A stretch of 51,071 nt of DNA from Pseudovirgaria hyperparasitica (lineage: Eukaryota > Ascomycota > Dothideomycetes > Acrospermales > Acrospermaceae): assembly GCF_010093815.1 (NCBI RefSeq), contig NW_022985578.1:4398-55468 (forward strand), given 5' to 3'. Numbering within the stretch: the stretch's first letter is position 1; every line of letters starts with the position of its first letter. This document shows, piece after piece, positions 24,701 to 35,150 of the stretch. The notes under the pieces were generated by a model, which saw nothing but the letters and a program-made list of their open reading frames with translations, was not told where the DNA came from and did not search any database. A program made the position numbers and the translations under genes.

Positions 24701-24778
24701 TCCGACGAGGAGGAATCTAACCTCTCTAAGATAAGCGACATGATTCTTTAGAAGCTGGCTCACGACCTTAAGTACTAA
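21761..24778 (+). pseudogene. Extra 3' frame of element B, possible 2OG-Fe(II) dioxygenase-like protein
   Basis: One plus-strand frame of about 1,006 codons runs from about 21761 to TAA 24778 without a frame change; every interruption is TAG or TAA, fitting mutated Gln/Trp codons. It follows pol, where env-like genes sit in other LTR elements, but I see no signal peptide or membrane span. The N-terminal half is Ser/Thr/Pro and basic-rich (APPKKKTPTRKEL). The second half holds GFKYLDNAINR (694-696 YxD where HxD would be expected), IIxGSISLDDERSND, then IIHGA (H796) and RRRTILPWYIAIN about ten residues on. HxD, a distal H and a following R are the layout of 2-oxoglutarate/Fe(II) dioxygenases, and I recall fungal hypothetical proteins with SLDDE, HGA and RRTxLPW in this order. 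The His-to-Tyr change is what CAT/CAC to TAT/TAC RIP gives. Start codon uncertain. Fold assignment is inference. Confidence 0.55.
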
Positions 24779-24803
24779 GATTAGGCGCCTAAAAGCCTAC
24801 CTA

Positions 24804-24837
24804 ATTATTAGTTATGGGCTACCCTTAACTAATAATC
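24804..24837. repeat. Palindrome copy 3
   Basis: ATTATTAGTTATGGG - CTA - CCCTTAACTAATAAT, one mismatch in the arms. It follows the stop of the extra frame in element B by about 25 bp. Confidence 0.85.
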
Positions 24838-24982
24838 CGGGCTAAGGTTTACCCGCGCCGAGAGGTTTACTAGGGGCGCATTTTATTCATATTAAGGTCT
24901 TTCTTTTAGGCGTTCTTCACACGGTTTCTTATACGGTTACTATACTACTAAGGGTAGTAGTTCTATAGGCCGGGGAGGTATA

Positions 24983-25353
24983 TGTGGAAGGCCGCTCCTA
25001 TAGCCCTATATATATATGTCCCTGGCTCGATTATATGGCTTCATTATATATTTAAGGAGGGCGTTTTCCTCGGTTATTCTACTCGGCACGCTTCCCCCAT
25101 TACTAATATTTAATAATTCGACCTTTCCTTATGTTTATAGGCCTCTATGGGTATTAATTATTAGACTTAGCTATTAAAGAATTAATTAAGAGTATTATAT
25201 AGACCCGTCCTATCGTAAAAGAGAACTAATAAGAAGTCATGCGTTTAAAGAGAACTTATAATACCTAGGAGAGATACTTATGAGTTCGTCGTGACTACTA
25301 TACTAAGAACATAGCTATTTACAAAAAGGGACACACGTGGCGATAGCTTACTA
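24983..25353 (+). repeat. Right LTR of element B
   Basis: Starts TGTGGAAGGCCGCTCCT directly after the purine-rich GGCCGGGGAGGTATA; ends AGCTTACTA. Same length as the left LTR. Confidence 0.88.
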
Positions 25354-25571
25354 TAGTAGTCTAACAGGTCATAGGAGGATTCGGGAATATATTTAAAAGG
25401 GTAGTCTACTCTTCTAATAAGGTTAATTTCTAAAGAGTAGAAATTAAGTATATACGGCCTACTTATATAGTAGTCTCGCTTATTCTAGCTAGCTTAACCT
25501 AGGTCCACCTATTACGGACTATACTAGACTATAGTAGTCTAGTTAAGTCCATCCTAGTGTTAGCCCTAATA
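25354..25571 (-). repeat. 3' LTR of A2, inner part
   Basis: Resumes the LTR cut at 13940 and matches 41060-41281, including AAGGGTAGTCTACTCTTCTA. It ends CCCTAATA where the 5' LTR ends CCCTAACA. Confidence 0.85.
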
Positions 25572-26235
25572 ATATCCTTCTTCTTTTTATGCTTCGCCCT
25601 AAAGTACTTAGCTATATATAAATCTATAATTCTATAAGCGTTATGTTTATACGCGCATCTAATTAAATCTATATAATATTATTAATAGTCTTTATATTAG
25701 TAAACTTAAGCTCTAGTTTACTTTTATTTATATACGCGCTTATCCCTTACTTTATAGCTACTACCTTAGAGGTAGATCCGCGGGTTATATAACCGCTATA
25801 TTAACTAAGCTTATATTTAGTTCTCTTATTCTAAATTTTCTTCTCTAGTATATCTACCTTACTCTTAAGGTAAGTCGTTACTTTATATACTATCTCCTTT
25901 AGTTTAGATCCGTTTAGGTCTAGAGTAGTCTATTTTTATTAGAGCTGGTTCTATATAATCTACTCGCGTTATTATAGTTACTAATTTAGCTTCTTTAATC
26001 GCCTTTAAGGCTAAACAAGTATTCTACTCTTAGATCTCTAGTTAACGTGTATATATAGATATCTAATACTAGTTCTATTTCTAAGCCTACCTCCTCCTCT
26101 CGTAAGACTCGCTCTAAAGAGATTATCTCTACCCCGGCTATACCGGCTAAAAAATCCACTTATTATAGTAGTATAAAGGCGCGCTCTAAGTTAGAGAAGA
26201 AGGTAGCTAAGGCTACTACTACTATTACTACTAAT
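25572..26235. other. A2 sequence between 3' LTR and the opposite-strand gene
   Basis: It begins with the polypurine tract of A2 (on the minus strand). A Ser/Lys/Thr-rich plus-strand frame is open from about 26040 (TRSKEIISTPAIPAKKST), possibly an N-terminal extension of the gene annotated next. Confidence 0.45.
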
Positions 26236-28000
26236 ATGGCTACTAGTCGCTCTAATCTAGGTAATCCTAGTACTAGTATTACGGAAGAGGTAGCTATAAA
26301 GCCTACCTACACCTACTCGAGCCGCCTATCTACTCTACCTCCTTTAGAGAATAAAGAAGATCTCGTTATAGATAATAATTAAGAGTTTACGCCTTCGCCG
26401 CCTCGCTCTAAATACTATTCCTCTTTTCGGTCTAATATAGACTAACTTAGTCGCTCTAGGTCCTTTTAGGACCTTAATATTCGCTCTAAACCTAGCCCTA
26501 GTAATAATAAGGCCTAGGTCGCCGAAGATACTAAACGTAGTCACGGTTTACGCTATAGGAAAACGGCGAACTACGGTTCGATATACTTTAAGTATATAAA
26601 GGCTTACGCTACTAGCTCTAAATATCTCTTCCGCTCTAACTCTAGTATTAGCTACTACTCTATTAACCGCGATAGGCCTATATACCTAATCTTTAAGCTC
26701 CCTATCTACTACCGCCGCTATACTATCCTTAGTAAAGTTTATCTTTAGGTAAGTCTATTAGGCTATTTTAGTCTAGGGTAATCTAAAGTTATCTATACTA
26801 ATGCGTTTTTAGATTTCTATTCGTGTATAAGATATATATAACGATCTTCGCGTCTACGAGACTCTCGGTGGTTCTAGCGGTTATCTAGCTTCTATATATA
26901 GAGAGTTTAGGGAGCGCTATAAGCTCTTTCTAGAGGTTATTAATGTAAACTTAACCTCTACTATATCTAATAAGTTTATATAAGGTANNNNNNNNNNNNN
27001 NNNNNNNNNNNNNNNNNNNNNNNNNNNNNNNNNNNNNNNNNNNNNNNNNNNNNNNNNNNNNNNNNNNNNNNNNNNNNNNNNNNNNNNNNNNNNNNNNNNN
27101 NNNNNNNNNNNNNNNNNNNNNNNNNNNNNNNNNNNNNNNNNNNNNNNNNNNNNNNNNNNNNNNNNNNNNNNNNNNNNNNNNNNNNNNNNNNNNNNNNNNN
27201 NNNNNNNNNNNNNNNNNNNNNNNNNNNNNNNNNNNNNNNNNNNNNNNNNNNNNNNNNNNNNNNNNNNNNNNNNNNNNNNNNNNNNNNNNNNNNNNNNNNN
27301 NNNNNNNNNNNNNNNNNNNNNNNNNNNNNNNNNNNNNNNNNNNNNNNNNNNNNNNNNNNNNNNNNNNNNNNNNNNNNNNNNNNNNNNNNNNNAGTCTATT
27401 ACGGCTAGATCCTATTATATAACTCTATTTAGATATATATTCCTTATATAAGGAATATTATATATCTATTTATACCTGCCCTTTTCATAATTAAAGTATA
27501 AGTTTAGAAACCGTTAATTATTATTAACCTTAGCTTATAATTTTTAGTCGCTGCGAGATTCCTAGCGCTTAGGCTATCTATTCTAGAGAGTTAGTTTTAG
27601 CTACTAAGACCATAGAAGAGATTCGTGCTATTTCTTTCTACCCGCCTCGTGCTACTAATAGATCTTATAAGAGATCTACTAGTTCTCCTTCTAAGTTACC
27701 TTATAAGAGGGTATATATTCTATTCTAGATTATTCTAGACCGTGTTAGCTAACTTTAGGTCTAGTCGCTCCGCTCTAGCACTTAGTTATCGTCTTACTAG
27801 GCTCTAACTAAGCGCGTGGTTACTCTAGAGGATAAGGTCTCTAACCTCCGTTACTCTATTACTCGGTTAGTTTATTTACTACGCTCTAAGAGTAATAATA
27901 AGATAGAGGAGTAGCTCTATGGCTCTATTTACTAGGGTTTCTATATAGTATATATTAGCTCTATCTACCTAGTTTCTATCCGTTTTAGTCCTTTTTAGAC
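26236..28000 (+). pseudogene. Opposite-strand spliced gene of element A2
   Basis: Coding potential lies on the strand opposite to A2 gag-pol. From ATG 26236 a frame of 171 codons (Ser/Arg-rich, then YGSIYFKYIKAYATSSKYLF, whose Tyr may be former Cys) reaches an intron at 26749-26812: donor GTAAGT, TACTAAT, acceptor TTTTTAG. Exon 2 continues in phase with DLRVYETLGGSSGYLASIYR until the sequence gap at 26988. After the gap the frame resumes (IEEIRAISFYPPRATNRSYK); a second intron at 27711-27758 has GTATAT, GCTAAC, CTTTAG. A coiled-coil-like stretch follows (KRVVTLEDKVSNLRYSITRL) near 27.8 kb. Interruptions are TAG/TAA only. The layout matches the four-exon gene of element C. The end near 28.0 kb is approximate. 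Function unknown; a cysteine cluster plus coiled coil would suggest nucleic-acid or protein binding. Confidence 0.55.
26988..27392. other. Assembly gap (405 N)
   Basis: Run of undetermined bases inside the opposite-strand gene of A2. It probably hides the rest of exon 2 and one intron. Confidence 0.99.
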
Positions 28001-28640
28001 TATTTAGATATCTATCTACTAGTTTTCTAGTAATTTAATTCTTAACTTAATAATATTATATACGTTCTTATTTATTCTATAACTATTAAATTCTAGGTTC
28101 TAATTTCCTTTAAGTTACTTAAGTATAGATATTATATATAAATTAGTTTATCTCTCTAAATTATATTAGAGTACCCGAACTAGTAGTCTAGTACTTATTA
28201 GTTTAGATACTCTAACCTTTTATATTATATATTACGAGTTTAATTCCGTAGTAGAGTACTTTTTTAGTTCCTTAGTTCTATATTCTTCTTATATATAATA
28301 GTCTATATTAGTCTATTCTAGACTTCTCTATATTATTCTATTATAATATATCGCGTCGCGTACCTATAACGGTTATTTATATTTTCTTTACGTTTAGTAA
28401 CTATATATTACTTAAATTATAGAGCTATCTTATAGAGTTTTACTACTATACGTTTAGAATTTATAATTTAATACTTTATTCTCTATAGTATTCTTCTTCT
28501 TTTTATAATAGCTCTAATAGTACTAGACTTATAGTAGTAACGTGTTATTCTATAACCTCTATTTATATATAGCTATCGCGGTACTTAAGATATATACCGT
28601 AGGTTCCTAGGTGTTCTTATCCTCGGTATAGTTCTTCCAA
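28001..28640. other. A2 sequence between opposite-strand gene and integrase end
   Basis: Strongly TA-rich, stop-dense on both strands. It probably contains the 3' end of pol and of the opposite-strand gene facing each other, but I cannot place either end. Confidence 0.35.
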
Positions 28641-29329
28641 CGGATTTAATACTTTTAGATACCGTTCTCGTCGAGCCTATATTCGATAATATAGTCTACT
28701 TTATATACGTCTAGTCTATCTTAGAGTATAATAGAGTATAATTACACGTTTATACGTTTATATACGTTAGATCGAAACCTTTTAAGTAATAAGACGTGGA
28801 ATACGTTATAGACTTTTATATCGTTTCCTAGGTCGAGCTCGTAGACTCTTATACTAATACGACGTTTAATTCGGAAGGGACCAGCCATTTTATAATCGAG
28901 CTTTTTATTTACTCGCGATATTTATATATTATAGATATTAAGAAGGACTTCGTCTCTCTCCTCGTACGCTTAATCTTTAACTAATCTATTATAGTACTTT
29001 ATATACGACTTATTCGCTTACTAGATTATTACGCGATAGTTATATACGGTTTTAAAGATTTTAATCGCTAGTTCCTACGCGTGGACGTTAACATCTATTA
29101 TTCAGTTAAACTAGACCGTATAAGGTTCGAAACCTATCCTTAGACTACGTTCTAGGTTCGCCTAGAAGGGCGTGACACCTATTATACTATAATAACTATT
29201 ATTATACGCGAATTCTACTATACTTAGTAGAGAGGCCTAGTCGTCTTATTTAAAATTATAGAATGCACGAAGGTAGGCCTCGAGCGTTTAGTTCTATCGC
29301 TCTATCTAACTATCTATTTATAGATGGAA
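28641..29329 (-). pseudogene. Distal part of A2 integrase, left of the element C insertion
   Basis: The minus-strand frame continues the integrase interrupted at the TGGAA target (29325-29329 and 36713-36717). The junction sequence CTATCTAACTATCTATTTAT resembles the integrase sequence of element C at 32233-32265, which supports the assignment. RIP stops throughout. Confidence 0.6.
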
Positions 29330-29557
29330 TGTAAGAATAGGGTTATTGGATAGTAGTATAGCTAGATAGAACAATGGGGTATATTCTATTACAGAATGAA
29401 TTACTACCGAACCCTTTTAGTAGGAATCCAAGAGTATATATATAAAGGGACGCCGATCTATCTAGCACGTGACTATTTACCGCCCTTCACGTCACCTCCT
29501 AACCCTATTAGCTAAGGTATATATAGGTCGAGTCCTACCTAAGGCTAAGTCCTAATA
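29330..29557 (-). repeat. 3' LTR of element C
   Basis: 228 bp, TG...TA on the plus strand (final CA mutated). Shares ATAAAGGGACGCCGATCTAT with the other LTR. Confidence 0.93.
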
Positions 29558-30040
29558 ATTATCCCTTCCCTCTAGGAAGCTACCCTTAGTAACCTAGATC
29601 GTTACCTATCTCTATATCCCCATCCTAAGTCTCGCAAGACCTTAGTCGTTCTCTACGCTTCGTCTTAGATACTTACCGATATTCTCCGATCTAAGATTTA
29701 CACAAGCGTTTTCTAACAAACTAGATTTTATCCATCTTAACTTCTTACATAGGTGAGATTACCTAATTAGGCCTAGCGTATCACGTAATATGATTAGGTA
29801 AGCCCGGGTGCTACCTATATCAAAATCTTTTCTTAGAAATATTCCTTTCTTTAAAAAACCTCTTAACTCTTTATAGAGTTCTTTAGATTATTAGGTATAT
29901 CACCCGATCCTTATAGATATAGATTTATGTAGATTTACTATAATTTAGTACGATTTACGTAATTTACTAATTTTCGTGCCGTCCTTAGCTAGTAATAACA
30001 TAATTCGTAATAATCCATATAAATTAATAATAATCGTAAC
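29558..30040. other. Element C sequence upstream of the opposite-strand gene
   Basis: No coding frame recognised. It would hold the polypurine tract of C (read on the minus strand) and, on the plus strand, the promoter of the opposite-strand gene. GATTAGGTAAGCC and repeated AATTTACT words are present but nothing diagnostic. Confidence 0.35.
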
Positions 30041-31022
30041 ATGGTTTCCCGAAATCTCGACGCTCTAAAGTAATTAGCGCGGAAACAGGCGCCTTTAAAT
30101 AATCCCTATCTTATATGCGTTACCGACATGTCGAAAGCTATTAATCTACCCCGACCTAGGCCGGGCTCTAATAATCTAGCTATATATTATTATAGTTATC
30201 GCTTTCCGTCGTACGTTGCTTACGGTAGTACTAAATCTATAATATACGGTACTTACATGACTAAGAAGCGTCATTACTTATAGGTATTTAAGTAAGTTTA
30301 AAGAACTTTACGTAGATTTACTTATATCGGTATAGATTACTACTAGCCCTCTAGTAACCCCTACTAATAAGGAGCGTGGTACTACCGATCGTAACGCCTT
30401 AGAGAAGGCTTTCTACGAGCTATATATCTAAGATAAGGGTTACGCCTAGGAGTACGATTCTAATAAGATCCGTAAGGATTTATTAGAATCTACTATAGCT
30501 ATTATTACTACGATTACTAGGTAATATCGTTTTTCTTAAATCGTTATAGATTCTTACTAATATATATTAATCTCTATAATAGTACTAAAATCTCTACTAC
30601 TTCGGACTTCTTTCTACATACCAGCAATATTAAAATTCCTAGAAAAGATTCTAGTAAAAAGACTAAGGTTCCTTCCCCACGCGTGCTAAAGAGCCGTAAA
30701 TTTAGGGAAGATAGCTCTAATCTAGAAGTTTCTATACTAAAGGTATATAGTTCTATACTAATCGTTAAATCTTTTTATTAATTTATATAATTCTTAGCGT
30801 GCGCGCGCCGGTCCGTCCCTCTCCGTCCCGGGTTCTACCGCTCTATAGGTTTCTATAGAGGAGCTTATAGCTATAAGGCGCGCTATATAGAATTTGTAGC
30901 GTCGGAACGAAAGGCTAGAGACTTATATTATAAAGCTCTATACTATACTAAACAAGAACCAGCAGAAGGAATTAGATGTAACCATCGCGGTGATTAGTAC
31001 TTCTACTCCTACTCCGACTTAA
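30041..31022 (+). pseudogene. Opposite-strand four-exon gene of element C, unknown function
   Basis: Join(30041..30283, 30336..30520, 30583..30742, 30798..31022), 270 codons, antisense to gag-pol. Three introns of 52, 62 and 55 nt begin GT and end AG. Intron 2 has TTACTAAT and intron 3 TACTAAT before the acceptor. Together they keep one frame from ATG to TAA. Exon 1 has MSKAINLPRPRPGSNN and YGTYMTKKRHYL. Exon 2 has TDRNALEKAFYELYI and SNKIRKDLLESTIAI. Exon 3 is Lys/Ser-rich (IPRKDSSKKTKVPSPR). Exon 4 holds a coiled-coil-like RRNERLETYIIKLYTILNKN and ends STSTPTPT. The seven in-frame stops are TAA/TAG, fitting RIP of Gln/Trp codons. Tyr in YYYSYRF may be former Cys/His. I know of no family with certainty. 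Splice 1 has a weaker donor (GTATTT). Related layout in A2 supports a real gene. Confidence 0.65.
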
Positions 31023-31429
31023 TTAGTTTAGATCTACACCGATCGGTGCTAATATATCTCTTTTATCTAGCGTTTTTGGTTTTTCGGTTTTAATTTTAAA
31101 GCGATCTTGCTTCTTCTAGATAGATTAGTGCGAGTTTACATAGATCTATATAGATCTTTATATTTTCTTTTAGCTTTCTTAATTTTATCTTTCTTTAATA
31201 ATAACTTTCTTAATCTCTTTAGTAATCTATACCGATCTATACCGATCGGCACCGATTTTCGATGTCCATTTCTCTTAGTAAATCATTTTTCTAAGTCTCT
31301 TTTTTAGTTAAATTTTTTAAAGTTCTAAGTTCGAACTTTCTAAGGAAGTTCCTTAATTCCTTAGAATGTTTTAAAGATCTATATCTCTTTTACCTTCTTC
31401 CTTTTAGGCGGCCGTCCTCGGCGCTAAAC

Positions 31430-34400
31430 TATACTAAAAAACGTCGAATCGCCGTACTTTAGTATAATTCTCTACGATTCCGCGGCTTCCTTTACTAATC
31501 GCTACTTATATACTAACATCGCTACTTTACTAATGTTTATTATAGGTTCCCAAGTATCTTTATTAGGATTATACCCTTTCTAATGAATTTTATATAGCTA
31601 CGTACCATCTTCGGCACGTTATTAGCCTAGTATCTACTTAACTTCGTAGATATCCGCACCTCCTTACGTAACTACTTTATATAACGTCTATTCGGAATGA
31701 TCCGGTAACGATAAGGCATGGAATAACTCGAGAAGCGTAATATGGAATATATTATATATCTTTAACGTGGGAGGGAGTTTCAACTTATACGCCTAGTCAT
31801 TAATTACACGAGTAACCTTAAATAGACCTATTATCGTGTAGTTAAGCTTCTTCTTCGGCCTAATACTACGAATATTCTTACTATTTAGTAAAACTTTATC
31901 TCTAACATTAAAGATCATGGGCTTTCTACCCTTATTATAGTACGATTTACTATAATCTATAGCATCTTATAATAACTTTATAACGCTTCTTTGCGTTTAG
32001 AATAGTTCTATCGTAATCTCCGTCGCCTTAACGTTAGGCTACTCTAATTTATACTAAGTTCCTATAAACTACGCTTTATAGTTTCGACCGAAGTTTACTT
32101 CGAACGGACTTACGTGGGTTAACGTATATTAGCTATTATTATACGCGAATTCCGCGATATAGACTAACCTTACCTAGTTATCTTACTTATAGTTATAATA
32201 TACGCGTAAATACGCCTTAACTATCTGATTCTACCGCTCTATCTACCTATCTATTTATAGGTGGAACGCGGTACTAAGTTTCCGCTTAATTCCCAGCGTA
32301 TAGTAGAAATCCTTCTAAAACTTAGACGTTATCTACGGACCTCTATCCGAAACTATACCGTTCGGTATACCGTAGAGCCGAACTACGTCACGAAGTAGTA
32401 TATCTATAAGATCTAGTGCTTAGATTATCTTCCTTATAGGGATATAGTATAACATCTTTATAAATCTATCTAGAACTACGAGTAAACTATTATAAACATG
32501 CCTAAGATACTTACTTAGGGGTAGATCTATGATAAAATCCATTAACAATTCTTTCCATGCCTTATTTAGCATAGGCAATAGCCTTAATTCGCTATATGGT
32601 AAGTGTCTATACACTTTCGTATGCTGGTAAACGTTATACGTTTTTACGTAGTCCTTTATATACTTATAAAGACCTAGCTAGTCGTATATCCTTCGGATTA
32701 AATCGACTGTCCTTATAACGCCGAAGTATCCTACTAATACGTAATTATACTATTCCCTTAAAACATCGATTCGTAAGCCGCCCTCCAGCACGTAGAGTCG
32801 GCCTTAGAAGTAGATCGCGTCCGATCGTCGTTCCCACCTTAATAACTATGGCGGTTCTATAGCGATTCCCTTTATACTTATAACTTTCTTTACTAATATA
32901 TTAGAATTCTAGGTAGATTTAATTAAGTCTTTAAGGATTTACTCTATTTCTTAGACGTTAGTTTGGATTACTTAATACCCGCTCTAATTCCCGCGGAGAG
33001 TCGCCGAAAGTGTCCTGGCTTCCGGCACTCTATTAGATAACTAGTCTTTTAGTATCTATAGTATAGCATAGTCTAAATTACACCAACTATCTACGTTATT
33101 CTACGACGATTTCTCGTAATCTTTACGCCGTAATAGAGGATCTACTTTATTCTCTCTTCTAGCTTTATATAAGATTTTAAAGTTAAATATTAACATCTAC
33201 TTAGCCTAACGTACTTATTAGCGATTAAGGACCTTGGTCGACATAAAGTAACGTAGATTTACGTAATCCGATAATAATTCAATCTAATATACGGAGCCTT
33301 CTAAATAATATCGCCATTACTTAAAACTCTTAATAATTATAAGTAGTTCCTAGTCGTGCGTGTTATAACGCGTCTCTATATCCGCCATTTTATAGGAAAA
33401 GAAGGCGACCGGGTGCTATTACACCTTGTCTTTCGTATCTTTATACGGTTAACTAATAATTCTAGTAATTACGAATCTAGATACGTCTATTTCGACCTAA
33501 ATATGCTTCTCGGGATTAAAATATCTAAGGATCGGTATAGTTATAAAGTAATTCTTTAACGATCGGAACGTATCTCGCGCTTCCGGCGTTAACTATATCT
33601 CGACCGACTCCGCTTTACGCTATGCTCGCCTACCTATAGGGATTTTACCGCCATTTTCGGTAAGTTTATTAAGCGGCGCCGCAATTCGTAAGAAACCTAT
33701 AATGAATTTACGATAATAGTTCACGAAACCTATAAACGTCCTAATTTAACGTATAGTAGTAGGTTCTAGCTATTCTATAATAGTCTTAACACGCTCTAGC
33801 TCCATTTTAAGGCCGCCGTATATTATAATAAAGCCGAGAAACCTAACTTCTTATTAGTAAAACTTACATTTAGATAACTTTACGTAGAGTTTATACTATC
33901 TTAAATAATTTAGCACCGATTTCACGTGTTCTTCGTGATCCTACATGCTATCGGAGTAAATTAGTATATTATCGAGGTAAACTACGTAGATCACATTAAG
34001 TAATCCTATAAGTATAGTATTAATGTATCCTTAGAACGCTCCTAGCGTATTTATTAGCCTAAACGGCATAATAGTATACTTAAAATAACTATATCTAGTC
34101 CGAAATGCGGTTTTCTACTTATCTCCGCGACGGATTCGAAGCCGGTAATATATATCTCGTAAATCTAGCTTTATAAAGTACTTTGCCTTCGTTAATTAGT
34201 CTAAAGATTCACTAACCAACGGTAATAGGTAACGATTCTTCTTAGTCACCGCATTTAGTACTCGATAGTCGACGCATAGATGTAAACTTCCGTCTTTCTT
34301 CTTTATAAAGAGAATAGATACGCTAGCTAATAACGTACTACGACGTATCTAGCCTCTTCTAAGATATTCTTTAATATATTTATAAAGAACTTTAAGTTCT

Positions 34401-35150
34401 AGTCTCGAAAGTAGGTAAAGTAGACTATAAGGGACGTCTACTCCCTCTTTAAGCTTAATCTTTAGCTTATGCGGCCTATAGTCGGGGAGAAGTAACGCGT
34501 CTCCTACCGAAAATATATCTATATACTACGAATATACGTCGGGTAGCGTGTCTTTACCCCGATTATTACTATCCTCTTTGTCTTCGTCGATAATCGATAG
34601 GGATATAAGGTAGATTAGCGACGATCGGGTCCGCACGGTAAGGTTCCATGCCTCCTTACTAATAGTTACGACTTACTAGTATAATTTACCGCGATGTTAA
34701 CGGAACGTTAATGTCTCCTTCTAAAAATTAAGGATTGGGTTTAGGCGTTTAAGCTAAGGCATCCCTAGAATCATATTCTATTAGCTAATATTAGCCACGA
34801 TGAATTTATTAGACATCTACTATTTTATTATCTTTAAGTTATAAACTTCGTAATTCGTTATAGTTTTACCTAAAGTTCTAACTTTATATCTATTAACTAC
34901 GATAGTTCGGCTAACTTTACTAAGATCGTACGATAATCTATACTCCTTAACGAGAATCGACGAAATATAGTTATCTTCTATACTAGTGTCCACGAGGGCC
35001 TATATAGTTTTATTACTATTTACTATAGGTAACGATACTTTTAGTAATATTAGGTCTTTACTCGCCGGAAGGCGCTACGGCTCCTCCTAAGTATATATAA
35101 TTTAGCTAAGAACGCGGTTAGGTCTCGCGTACTAGCCTATTCTTTTTTTG
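31430..35150 (-). pseudogene. pol of element C (protease, RT, RNase H, integrase)
   Basis: RT active site lies on the minus strand at about 33961-33985: VVYLDNILIYSDSM, with DN in place of the catalytic DD. RNase H should lie at 33.2-33.7 kb. The integrase core is readable at 32420-32614 (WKELLMDFIIDLPLSKY, LLVVLDRFIKM), including the first catalytic Asp in MDFI. Protease sequence should lie near 34.8-35.05 kb but its motif is not clean. Stops are TAG/TAA. Dead copy. Confidence 0.8.

Larger units (their letters stand above)
13941..25353 (+). mobile_element. 11.4-kb Ty3/Gypsy retrotransposon B with an extra 3' frame
   Basis: Two 371-bp LTRs (13941-14311, 24983-25353) differ by transitions. 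TAGTAG flanks both ends, a 5-6 bp target duplication inside the A2 LTR. The tract GGCCGGGGAGGTATA precedes the right LTR. The single-strand layout is gag, protease, RT, RNase H, integrase, then a further frame of about 1,000 codons. At 11.4 kb it is long for a fungal Gypsy element; the extra frame accounts for the excess. All frames carry RIP-type stops. Confidence 0.88.

Noticed and set aside
26344-26544. Minus-strand frame of 66 codons
   Set aside because: It is the shadow of the better supported plus-strand exon of the A2 opposite-strand gene.
31107-31307. Leu/Phe-rich frame after the opposite-strand gene of C
   Set aside because: Pure consequence of T-rich sequence; the preceding gene has its own stop at 31022.
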